Assembly: GCA_021776685.1 (NCBI GenBank)
Contig: JAJFFJ010000100.1
Location: forward strand, 1-54,900
DNA: 54,900 nt
Direction: 5' to 3'
DNA from: Alphaproteobacteria bacterium
GTDB lineage: Bacteria > Pseudomonadota > Alphaproteobacteria > Bin65
Part shown: positions 34,941 through 42,167 of the stretch, piece by piece
How positions within the stretch are numbered: position 1 is the first letter of the stretch
Layout of the letters: every line of letters begins with the position of its first letter
Notes under the pieces: generated by a model
What the model saw: only the letters and a program-made list of their open reading frames with translations
What the model was told of the DNA's origin: nothing
The model's database searches: none
Translations under genes and position numbers: made by a program

Positions 34941-35918
34941 CTAGGTCTCTGCTCCGCCGCGCCGCCGGGTCGCCAGCCACCAGAGCCCGCCTGGCAGGCC
35001 GATCACCAAATGGCCCAGGCCAAGCAGCACCGCACCGGTGAGGGAATCCGCCGGGCTAAGGGCGACCGGCGCCAAGGCGGCGACCATGGCGGTTTCCCGA
35101 ACGCCCCAACCTCCAAAGCTGATCGGGGCCACGGCCAGCAGCATCACCAGGGGCACCGCGCCGAGCAGATAGAAAACGGGCGCCGACGCCCCAATCGCTG
35201 CGAACGACAGCGCCGCAGCAGCCACCAGCAACAGATGCACGGCAAGAGACTGCCCGAGCACCAGCAATGCCAGGCGCCGCAGCTTGACCAACCGTCGTGC
35301 AGCCTGAGCAGTGGCCCGCACCGGTTTTGTCCAGGTGCGCCGGTCGAGGCCGCGGCCGGCCGGCCCGCCCAGCCATACAAGTATCATCAGGCAACAAATT
35401 GCGGCCGCGCCAAGCAGGATCGAGACCACACCCAACCACGGGCCCGCCCCGCCCGCATCGAGCATCGCCCCGGCGCCCAGCACCGCCACCCAGGCGAGCG
35501 CTGCCAATCCAAGGGCGCGGTCGAGCAGAACGCTCGCAATGCCCGCTGAAAACGTTGCGCCACCCTGGCGGACCAGCCAGATCCTCATGGCGTCGCCGCC
35601 GATGGAACTCGGCAGTGTCTGGTTGAAGAAGAGGCCGATGAAAAGCCCCCGCTGCGCCGCCATTTGGCTGAGCGGTGCGCCGGCGAGCCAGGAAATGGCC
35701 TGCCACCGCATACCCGCCAGCAGGGCCATGAGCAGCATTACCGCCAGTGCCGCCAGCAGCAAGCCAACGTCTGCACCCGCGAGGCGCACGCCCAACTGTC
35801 CAATAGTCACATCGCGGAGCGCTATCCAAAGGAGTCCGCCGGTCACCACAATTTTGAGAAAAAGGAAAAGTAGCCGGCGTGCGCGGCCACTGCGTGCCGG
35901 GTCAGTTGCCGCGGTCAT
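34941..35918 (-). CDS. Lysylphosphatidylglycerol synthase TM region-like protein (UPF0104)
   Basis: A 325-residue integral membrane protein with about eight helices. The N-terminal helix pair and the block RGLFIGLFFNQTLPSSIGGDAMR (split at about 90-112) followed by SVLLDRALGL are typical of the UPF0104/AglD family, the membrane half of MprF. The family includes proteins that flip or modify membrane lipids and some glycosyl-lipid factors; here no lysyltransferase half is present. Its gene overlaps the end of the GT2 gene by 17 bases, which suggests coupled expression. A lipid-linked sugar flippase role is speculation. Confidence 0.85.
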   Translation of the reverse strand: MTAATDPARSGRARRLLFLFLKIVVTGGLLWIALRDVTIGQLGVRLAGADVGLLLAALAVMLLMALLAGMRWQAISWLAGAPLSQMAAQRGLFIGLFFNQTLPSSIGGDAMRIWLVRQGGATFSAGIASVLLDRALGLAALAWVAVLGAGAMLDAGGAGPWLGVVSILLGAAAICCLMILVWLGGPAGRGLDRRTWTKPVRATAQAARRLVKLRRLALLVLGQSLAVHLLLVAAAALSFAAIGASAPVFYLLGAVPLVMLLAVAPISFGGWGVRETAMVAALAPVALSPADSLTGAVLLGLGHLVIGLPGGLWWLATRRRGGAET

Positions 35919-36882
35919 CGTCGCCTGACCCGCTTTCCGCAGGGAAGCCCAGGCGATGCTCCTCGATCACCGTGTGGTGGCTGGAGACCTGACGATAGAT
36001 GCGCGCCAGATACTCACCGATGATGCCAAGGAACAGTGCATTCAGGCTGATCGACAGCAATATCAACACGGTAATAGTGGTAAAGCCCGGCGGCCAATTC
36101 ACATCAAAAAAGACCCGTGTCACCACATAGCCAATGATCGCCAGGAAGGTAACCAGCGACATGACCAGGCCTATATAGGTCGCCAACCGCAGGGGCACGA
36201 TGGATTGGCTGATGATGCCATCGATGGCCAGGCTCATCAGGGCGCGAAACGGGAACTTGCTGCGCCCGTGCCGACGCTTCTCTCTGTCATAGGGTACGCC
36301 CACCTGCTGAAACCCCATCTTGGCAATCTCACCGCGCAGGTAGGGAGAACTGGACGGCGTCCGCGCCAGCACATTGATGATGCAGCGGTCGATCAGCCGG
36401 AAGTCGCCGCTATCAACAGGCATCCGATGCTCCGCCAACAGGTTTATGGTGCGGTAGAAGAGTTTGCGGAGGCCGGTGACGAAAAAGCCCTCCTTGCGGC
36501 TGCGGCGGATGCCATAGGCCACCTGGGCGCCTTTCTCCCACACGTCGACCAGTTGGGGGATCAGCGCAGGCGGATCCTGCAGGTCGGCGTCCAACTGGAT
36601 TGCGCAATCTCCGCGCGCGTTTAGATAACCGCTGAGAATCGATTTCTGGAAGCCAAAATTGCGCGAAAACCGAATGACACGAACACGGCCGTCCTGGCGC
36701 GCCAGATCCGCCAATCGCTCGAATGTCCGATCGGTGGAGCAATTGTCCGTGAAGACATACTCGACGTCGTAGCGGTCGGCGAGCGGCGCGAGCGCAGCAT
36801 CCACTGCCGGAAGGATCAATGGGACGTTGTCCTCCTCATTGAAGACCGGAATACAAATAGATAACAATTTGCGGCTCATCAT
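35902..36882 (-). CDS. Glycosyltransferase, GT2 family with C-terminal membrane helices
   Basis: A 326-residue DPM1/ArnC-like enzyme. The GT-A domain has ICIPVFNEEDNVPLILPAV (about 9-27), SRNFGFQKSILSG and the DXD-type metal site LDADLQDPP (about 97-105); two membrane helices follow after SIVPLRLATYIG (about 230-252 and 265-290). Such proteins transfer a sugar from a nucleotide donor to a polyprenyl phosphate or lipid. It overlaps both neighbours: 4 bases (ATGA) with the SDR gene and 17 with UPF0104. Confidence 0.91.
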   Translation of the reverse strand: MMSRKLLSICIPVFNEEDNVPLILPAVDAALAPLADRYDVEYVFTDNCSTDRTFERLADLARQDGRVRVIRFSRNFGFQKSILSGYLNARGDCAIQLDADLQDPPALIPQLVDVWEKGAQVAYGIRRSRKEGFFVTGLRKLFYRTINLLAEHRMPVDSGDFRLIDRCIINVLARTPSSSPYLRGEIAKMGFQQVGVPYDREKRRHGRSKFPFRALMSLAIDGIISQSIVPLRLATYIGLVMSLVTFLAIIGYVVTRVFFDVNWPPGFTTITVLILLSISLNALFLGIIGEYLARIYRQVSSHHTVIEEHRLGFPAESGSGDDDRGN

Positions 36883-37763
36883 GTGCCCTGCCGGCGTTGC
36901 ATTGCCAATTCCTGGAGACCGTCCTTGAGGTTGATTTCAGGACGCCAGCCAGGCGGCGGCAGGGCCATCGGCCCGGGACGCATGGGAGCGTCCGGCCGAT
37001 ACGGGTGGACGCCCCATTTGGCCCTGAGGGGCTTCCCTGCGGCAGCCCCCACCGCCTCTGCCAGCGTGCGCACCGAGATCAGCGCCCCGGTCGCAACGGC
37101 GAACAGAACAGGCGCGGCTGCCTGCTGCCCGGCCATGTAGTCCGCCGTCAGCCGAAAGGCTGCGGCGACATCCCTTACGTGAACCAAATCTATCATCTGC
37201 TCGCCGGGGGTCAGCGACATCTCACGACCGTGAATCGCAGCATCCAGCATATGGTCAAGAACCTTGCCGCGCCAGTCCGCGGGGCCATAGGTGTCGTGCA
37301 GTGCCAGGCTGGCGAGACGGAAACCATATTGCGCCGCCATAGCCTCCAGCGCATGACGTCCGGCGGCCTTGGTCTCCGAATAGGCGTTTGTTGGCGCCTC
37401 CACGCCTTTTTCGTCCCATTCCCACCAGGATGCCGCGTGGACCACAACGACGCCTGGCATGACCGCGAGGGCGGCGCCCAGGCGCCCCGGCAACCGCACA
37501 TTCGCAGACGTCAATTCAGCATCATTTCCTGGCATGGCCGCGGCCAGGTTGAACACCGCATCAGGCATTACCTCTTCGACAATGATCTGCAGATTTGTGA
37601 GGTCAGGATCCAGCTCGTAGCGGAATGCAGGCGCAAGCGCTGCTGTCCGCTTCCGGTCGCTGCCCGGTCGTATCAGCGCATGAATCTCCCACCCATGGTC
37701 CGCCAGATGATGACACAGATGTAAGCCGAGATACCCAGTGGCACCGGTGACAAGGGCCCGCAT
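36879..37763 (-). CDS. NAD-dependent epimerase/reductase (extended SDR, RfbJ-like)
   Basis: A 294-residue extended SDR. It has the nucleotide motif VTGATGYLGLHL (5-16), the structural NLAAA, the catalytic NAYSETK (Tyr-x3-Lys, about 128-134) and LVHVRDVAAAF. The overall plan resembles CDP-paratose/abequose synthases (RfbJ), which reduce the C4 ketone made after RfbG. Position directly after rfbG (gap 4 bases) supports a CDP-sugar 4-reductase. Because rfbH is broken here, the substrate would be CDP-4-keto-6-deoxyglucose rather than a 3,6-dideoxy sugar (inferred). It overlaps GT2 by ATGA. Confidence 0.82.
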   Translation of the reverse strand: MRALVTGATGYLGLHLCHHLADHGWEIHALIRPGSDRKRTAALAPAFRYELDPDLTNLQIIVEEVMPDAVFNLAAAMPGNDAELTSANVRLPGRLGAALAVMPGVVVVHAASWWEWDEKGVEAPTNAYSETKAAGRHALEAMAAQYGFRLASLALHDTYGPADWRGKVLDHMLDAAIHGREMSLTPGEQMIDLVHVRDVAAAFRLTADYMAGQQAAAPVLFAVATGALISVRTLAEAVGAAAGKPLRAKWGVHPYRPDAPMRPGPMALPPPGWRPEINLKDGLQELAMQRRQGT

Positions 37764-37767
37764 CAGC

Positions 37768-38862
37768 CTAACCCGCCATCAGGCCCGTGAGGGCGTCGAT
37801 TTCTGCCGCCATAATCTGCCGCAGATCAGCGGGTGCCGCCCCGTTCGCCCAGGTCCGGTACCATGCAGTTGTGTTGGCCAGCGTCGCATCTACATTCAGC
37901 CGGCTCTTCCAACCAAGCTCGTTGGCCGCCTTTGATGAGTCCAGGAGCAGCGTCGTAGCCTCATGCGGGGCGTTCAGCGGCGGGTCCGCGCGCCATGTTG
38001 CGGACGGACCCCAGGCGCCAGCGAGGCCGCCGATCAGATCTTTCACCGGCAGGCATTGGGCGGACGCCGGACCGAAGTTCCATCCTGAGGCGGCATCCTT
38101 ATCGCCAACAAGTGCCTGGGCAAGGAGCAGGTAGCCCGCCAAGGGTTCCACCACATGTTGCCAGGGGCGCACCGAGTCAGGGGACCGGACAATCAGTTCA
38201 TTCCCCTGAGAGAAGGCCCGCATCGCGTCCGGCACCAGCCGGTCCTCGCTCCAGTCGCCACCGCCAATGACGTTGCCGGCCCGCGCAGTTGCCAGCGCCA
38301 CGCCCTTTTCGGCGAGGAACGCCTGCCGCCAGGCCGCCGCCACCATTTCTGCCGCGGCCTTGCTGTAACCATAGGGTTCGGCGCCGCCCAACGGGTCGGT
38401 CTCACCAAAGGCCCGGCCCGAGTCCGGATCCTCGTAGACCTTGTCGGTCGTAATGACGACGATGGCCTTCAGATGCTTCCGGTTCCGGCACGCCTCCAGA
38501 ACCTGGACCGTGCCCATGACATTCACATCGAAGGTCTCAACCGGATCGGCATAGCTGCGCCGCACCAGCGGCTGCGCTGCCAGGTGAAAAACAATTTCAG
38601 GGTCGCTGGCATCGAGCGCGTCGCGAAGCGATCCAGCATCACGGATATCCGCGATGTTGCTGTGGCACATTTCGCCAACCGCCACGGCGTTAAACAGATC
38701 GTGCTGCCGCTCGGGCGCTAGTGCGTAGCCCGTAACCTGTGCACCCAGGTGATTAAGCCAGAGGGTCAACCAGCCACCTTTGAAGCCGGTATGACCCGTC
38801 AGGAAAACACGCTTTCCCGCCCAAAAGTCGGGGTCGATACGGGCCTGACCGAAGTGGGCCAC
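37768..38862 (-). CDS. rfbG: CDP-glucose 4,6-dehydratase
   Basis: A 364-residue SDR that converts CDP-glucose to CDP-4-keto-6-deoxyglucose. Diagnostic pieces: DPDFWAGKRVFLTGHTGFKG at the N-terminus (the family begins FWxGKRVxxTGHTGFKG), HLAAQPLVRRSY, VITTDKVYED and the catalytic EPYGYSK. I place the start at the GTG whose first base is the last base of the rfbF stop (TAGTG), which gives the usual length; an ATG at 38898 would add 12 residues without family match. It is the second step after RfbF. Confidence 0.93.
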   Translation of the reverse strand: MAHFGQARIDPDFWAGKRVFLTGHTGFKGGWLTLWLNHLGAQVTGYALAPERQHDLFNAVAVGEMCHSNIADIRDAGSLRDALDASDPEIVFHLAAQPLVRRSYADPVETFDVNVMGTVQVLEACRNRKHLKAIVVITTDKVYEDPDSGRAFGETDPLGGAEPYGYSKAAAEMVAAAWRQAFLAEKGVALATARAGNVIGGGDWSEDRLVPDAMRAFSQGNELIVRSPDSVRPWQHVVEPLAGYLLLAQALVGDKDAASGWNFGPASAQCLPVKDLIGGLAGAWGPSATWRADPPLNAPHEATTLLLDSSKAANELGWKSRLNVDATLANTTAWYRTWANGAAPADLRQIMAAEIDALTGLMAG

Positions 38863-39629
38863 TACCAGACCCGCCAGGGGGCAGCTCCCTGTTCCCACAT
38901 CTCTTCGAGAGCGCGTTTTTCGCGAAGCGTATCCATGGGTTGCCAGAACCCGTTATGCTGGAAGCACGCGAGGTCGCCAGCGGCGGCAAGCCGTTCCATC
39001 GGCTCCCGTTCCCATGATGTCGCGTCGCCATCGATCACATCCAGCGCCCGGGGCTCGAGCACAAAAAAGCCGCCGTTGATGCGCTCGCCGGTGTCTTTTG
39101 GCTTCTCCAGAAATCCGGTCACGGCATCCCCTTCCAGAGTGAGGTTGCCGAAGCGGCCGGGCTGGGCCACGCCTGTGACGGTAGCGGCTTTACCCTGTTG
39201 TTCGTGGAATCTGATCAGCGCGCCGATGTCGATGTCTGCCAGACCGTCGCCATAGGTCATGCAAAAGGGGCCATCAGCCACATAGTCACGGATGCGTTTC
39301 AGACGCCCGCCGGTCATGGTCTCGACGCCGGTATCAACCAGTGTTACCCGCCACTTCTCCGCCCGGCCCCGATGCACATCGATTTCATTTTTCCCCAGGT
39401 CGATGGTGACGTCCGCCATGTGCAGGAAATAGTTGGAGAAGAATTCCTTGATCACATAGCCGCGGTAGCCCAGGCACACGACGAATTCGGTAATCCCATG
39501 GCATTCATAGGTCTTCATGATGTGCCAGAGGATCGGGCTGCCACCGATCTCCACCATGGGCTTGGGTTTGAGTTCGGTCTCTTCGGAAAGCCTGGTGCCA
39601 ATTCCGCCGGCCAGAATCACCGCCTTCAT
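38862..39629 (-). CDS. rfbF: Glucose-1-phosphate cytidylyltransferase
   Basis: A 255-residue nucleotidyltransferase that makes CDP-glucose from glucose-1-phosphate and CTP. The activation loop LAGGIGTRLSEETELKPKPM (6-25), the acceptor GGSPILWHIM, FCMTYGDGLADID (metal Asp) and GGFFVLEP are all present. Length equals the family norm (about 257). The ATG overlaps the stop of the rfbH stub (ATGA) and GGAGGG precedes it. The open frame continues far upstream but has no protein-like content. First enzyme of the CDP-sugar branch. Confidence 0.95.
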   Translation of the reverse strand: MKAVILAGGIGTRLSEETELKPKPMVEIGGSPILWHIMKTYECHGITEFVVCLGYRGYVIKEFFSNYFLHMADVTIDLGKNEIDVHRGRAEKWRVTLVDTGVETMTGGRLKRIRDYVADGPFCMTYGDGLADIDIGALIRFHEQQGKAATVTGVAQPGRFGNLTLEGDAVTGFLEKPKDTGERINGGFFVLEPRALDVIDGDATSWEREPMERLAAAGDLACFQHNGFWQPMDTLREKRALEEMWEQGAAPWRVW

Positions 39630-39808
39630 GCCGCCCCCTCCGTACCGACAAATCCGGCAATCGTATCCGCCAGGAGGCCAGCCTCTTCCGCACCTACGAC
39701 CTTGCCGCCGACGGGAATGCAGATCTCGCCAGACACGAAAGGTGCGGCCTCGGATGCGCACGTAGTGTAGCGGCGCACTTCCTCGAGAATTTCTTGGCGC
39801 TCGGTCAA
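39626..39808 (-). pseudogene. N-terminal stub of rfbH (CDP-4-keto-6-deoxyglucose 3-dehydrase)
   Basis: A 60-codon frame whose product, with EILEEVRRYT, APFVSGEICIPVGGKVVGAE and a closing GFVGTEGAA, matches the first 60 residues of RfbH/AscC E1 (pattern ELVAQYAE..PKPFxxGxSxxPxSGKV..). It ends where the PLP-binding domain should begin (the LTTGRF region), and no further RfbH sequence is found in the window. The stop overlaps the rfbF start by ATGA. Either a remnant of deletion in an rfbHFG operon or a retained small gene for coupling. Similarity is by recall of family sequences. Confidence 0.65.
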
Positions 39809-40073
39809 CGGGCTTTCCGGTTACTGAATGGCAGCAAACTCTACGGAAAAGATACCCGGCAAAGCAATGATTTAGCGGCAGCCAGGGCGAATGACCCTCC
39901 AGGCGTTTCTGGGCGCGCTGGGGTTGGTGTTGCCGACGGGATACTTTCTGACAACCAACAGGGCCCGGCAGGCCGAAATACCGAATGCCAATGGAACCGG
40001 CGATGGTGATTTTCCTGGCTGCGGGACTGGCTGTCCGATTTAGACGCCGCACGGCGGTTGACCCAAAAGGAGT

Positions 40074-40577
40074 CTAAGTAAAGCTCCGCACCTCGCCGCG
40101 CTTGATTGGTAGCCGAACTTGCCGCCCCAGCAATTCCAGCAGGATGACAATGCGATCCTTGTCCGCGACCCGCTCGAACCAGCCGACCGCATCGCGCATG
40201 GGACCACTCAGCACCCGCACCGTGTCGCCCACCTTGAAGGGTACGGGTTCGGCCACAGGCACAATGCCGGCTTCGTCCTCGCGGCGCTGGATTTCTTCGA
40301 CAATCCCGGCCGGCACCGCCGTCGGCAGTTCACCGAAGGTGATCAGGTCACGCACGCCGATGGTGGAGCGGATCGGGCGCCACCGCTCCTCGTCCATATC
40401 AATATTGACGAAAATATAGCCGGGGAAGAGGGGCACTCTCACCTCCGTGGTCTTGCGGGCATGCCGCCGCTCCTTGAGGTAACGCGGCATATACGCCCGG
40501 AAGCCCTGGCGAACGAGATTGATGCGAGCCACTTCCTCGGATCTTGTGTGGGTCATGGCCACATACCAGCGCTTCAT
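40074..40577 (-). CDS. NusG/RfaH-like transcription antitermination factor
   Basis: A 167-residue NusG paralogue. The NGN domain (about 1-105) begins WYVAMTHTRSEEVARINL and contains PRYLKERRHARKTTEVRVPL and FPGYIFVNID, followed by a KOW motif in FKVGDTVRVLSGPMRDAVGW (about 114-133). Such specialised paralogues (RfaH, LoaP, UpxY) let RNA polymerase read through long polysaccharide operons. It overlaps the winged-helix gene by 4 bases, and the glycan genes start 265 bases downstream, which fits a dedicated antiterminator for this locus (inferred). Confidence 0.92.
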   Translation of the reverse strand: MKRWYVAMTHTRSEEVARINLVRQGFRAYMPRYLKERRHARKTTEVRVPLFPGYIFVNIDMDEERWRPIRSTIGVRDLITFGELPTAVPAGIVEEIQRREDEAGIVPVAEPVPFKVGDTVRVLSGPMRDAVGWFERVADKDRIVILLELLGRQVRLPIKRGEVRSFT

Positions 40578-41239
40578 GGCTCAGACCTCTTCACGGTGGC
40601 CGGCGCCAGACGCACGCGCAGCATTGCCGGGGCCAGGATTCGCGCCGCAGGAAAATGCCCAGCGGCTTCGGCGGCCCGGGCCTGAGGGTCGGTCAGGTCC
40701 GTGACGATGACGGCGTCGACTTTGCCCGGCGCCGGCAAAGAGCGTTCCAACGCAACTCCTGCCAGGTGGGCGCCAATGGCAGCCTCAGGATCGACGACGA
40801 TCAGGTCGAGTTTGAATTCGGCATTGCACAGAATGGCGATTTCCGCGAGCTCACCCGATCCCAGCAAGGCGACGCGTGACCATCCGGCCTCCGAACAATC
40901 CTGTAGCACCGCTTCACACTGTTGGCGCGCGCGGCGAAAAAAGGTCATCGACGAGCTTAGGTATTCGGCGGTCAGCCGCGACTTCTCCGAAAATCCCTTC
41001 GGAGTCAAATAGTAGAGATACCGATTTGGCGGGATCTGGTTGACTTTGATCAGCCCCTTGCGCACGCAGCGCTTCAGATAGGCGTTGGCAAGCCCCAATG
41101 CGATGCCCAGGTCGCGCGCCACTGATCGCTGGGTGACCTTCTCGTTCTCGTGCACCGCATCGAGGACGCCCAGCGTGATTTCAGTTTCGGGGTCTGCGCC
41201 GCCGGAGCTGCCAGCCGCTTCTTTGACTTTGCCGTTCAT
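40574..41239 (-). CDS. Winged-helix transcriptional regulator of the glycan locus
   Basis: A 221-residue DNA-binding protein. After a short disordered start, residues about 20-85 form a winged HTH (VTQRSVARDLGIALGLANAY, then RCVRKGLIKV and the wing PPNRYLYYLTPKG). The C-terminal half (about 120-215) looks like a Rossmann-type sensor (WSRVALLGSGELAEIAI, LIVVDPEA, DAVIVTDL). Regulators of this type often pair with NusG paralogues at the head of alphaproteobacterial polysaccharide loci. Two palindromes cover its promoter and start codon, which suggests autoregulation. A promoter placed 7 bases before the ATG would make the transcript leaderless. Confidence 0.88.
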   Translation of the reverse strand: MNGKVKEAAGSSGGADPETEITLGVLDAVHENEKVTQRSVARDLGIALGLANAYLKRCVRKGLIKVNQIPPNRYLYYLTPKGFSEKSRLTAEYLSSSMTFFRRARQQCEAVLQDCSEAGWSRVALLGSGELAEIAILCNAEFKLDLIVVDPEAAIGAHLAGVALERSLPAPGKVDAVIVTDLTDPQARAAEAAGHFPAARILAPAMLRVRLAPATVKRSEP

Positions 41240-41248
41240 GACGTGAAC
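41234..41248. promoter_or_regulatory. Regulator palindrome, site A (over the regulator's start codon)
   Basis: GTTCATGACGTGAAC, arms GTTCA/TGAAC around 5 bases. It covers the ATG of the winged-helix gene (41237-41239), so a bound protein would block initiation. Its centre is 22 bp from the centre of site B, about two helical turns. Confidence 0.6.
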
Positions 41249-41275
41249 ATACAGCGTTCATGGCCTGAACGTCAA
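41246..41275 (-). promoter_or_regulatory. Promoter of the winged-helix regulator (predicted leaderless)
   Basis: Minus-strand TTGACG (41270-41275) and TATGTT (41246-41251) with an 18-base spacer. The -10 ends 7 bases before the ATG at 41239, so transcription would begin at or next to the start codon. Site B fills the spacer and site A covers the start. Upstream is an A/T-rich stretch (41294-41314). Confidence 0.5.
41256..41270. promoter_or_regulatory. Regulator palindrome, site B (within the promoter spacer)
   Basis: GTTCATGGCCTGAAC, arms GTTCA/TGAAC around TGGCC. It lies between the -35 and -10 elements of the regulator promoter, a classic repressor position. Confidence 0.6.
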
Positions 41276-41314
41276 TGCTCACAACACCATGGTAAATATA
41301 TAAAAAACAAAACC

Positions 41315-42034
41315 TTAGGAAGAGAAGAGCGCTTCGATTCGCGTCTGAACTTCCGCCGCAGCTCTGGCCGGGTCATCGGCGTTACGAATAGGCCGGCCAA
41401 CGACGATATAGTCCGCGCCAAATCGGAAGGCCTCTTCCACATCCACCGTACGTTTCTGGTCATCCTCTTCCCGGTTGACCACAGGGCGAATACCCGGGCA
41501 GACGACGATCATCTTCTCGCCGGTCTCCTCGCGTATCTGCTCCACCTCCAGCCCGCTCGAAACGAGCCCGTCACAGTCGAGCGCCAATGCACGCCGGGCG
41601 CGCGACAGCACCACAGCGCGCGGATCAGCCTGGAATCCCAGATCCCGCATATCGCCCTCGTCCAGGCTTGTCAGGACAGTCACGGCCAGGATGCCCGTAT
41701 CGCCGCGGTTTTCCACGGCCGCCTCGATAATTGCGTCATTGCCATGCACCGTTGCGAAGGTCGCCCCCCGGCCCTGCAATTGTCGCACAGCCGAGCCCAC
41801 GGTCGCCGGCACGTCAAAAAATTTGAGATCGACGAAGACCCGCTTGTCCTGCGCCACAAGCCAGTCGAGCAGGTCGAAATAGCCGCCTGCCATGAACAGC
41901 TCGAGTCCGATCTTGTAAAACCAGCAGCTATCACCCAGCGTTTCCACAGTTGCACGGGCGGCATCGGGATCAGGCACGTCTAGAGCGTGGATCAGCCGCT
42001 CACGGGTCGGAATATCGCGCGTAATCAGGGCCAT
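41315..42034 (-). CDS. pyrF: Orotidine-5'-phosphate decarboxylase
   Basis: A 239-residue TIM-barrel enzyme that converts OMP to UMP. The catalytic array DLKFFDVPATV (about 69-79, containing Asp-x-Lys-x2-Asp), KIGLELF, TVLTS and the phosphate-binding PGIRPV and VGRPIRNADDP are all present. Length is normal. It lies between the glycan regulators and the UDP-sugar dehydrogenase, 75 bases upstream of the regulator gene on the same strand. No terminator separates them. UMP supply for UDP-sugars is a possible reason for the position, but chance is as likely. Confidence 0.95.
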   Translation of the reverse strand: MALITRDIPTRERLIHALDVPDPDAARATVETLGDSCWFYKIGLELFMAGGYFDLLDWLVAQDKRVFVDLKFFDVPATVGSAVRQLQGRGATFATVHGNDAIIEAAVENRGDTGILAVTVLTSLDEGDMRDLGFQADPRAVVLSRARRALALDCDGLVSSGLEVEQIREETGEKMIVVCPGIRPVVNREEDDQKRTVDVEEAFRFGADYIVVGRPIRNADDPARAAAEVQTRIEALFSS

Positions 42035-42167
42035 GCCGTCGTCCTTGCCGGTTTGAGGAGACCTGCCGGGAGCCCGCAGCCACCGTGCCCAATTGACTTG
42101 GCAGGGCCGGCCCGATAGACGGGCGGCTCGGTTCCCGATCTCCTTTCACTACCCGGTGCGCCGGACC

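Noticed and set aside
39630-40052. Upstream extension of the rfbF frame
   Set aside because: RfbF homologues begin at MKAVILAGG; the extension crosses the rfbH stub and the leader, and is Arg-rich shadow sequence.
39985-40077. A 30-codon plus-strand frame resembling a PEP-CTERM tail (MEPAMVIFLAAGLAVRFRRR)
   Set aside because: The resemblance (Pro, Glu-Pro, hydrophobic stretch, Arg cluster) is suggestive, but there is no upstream protein in frame, no ribosome binding site, and it is antisense in a short leader. A decayed remnant cannot be excluded.
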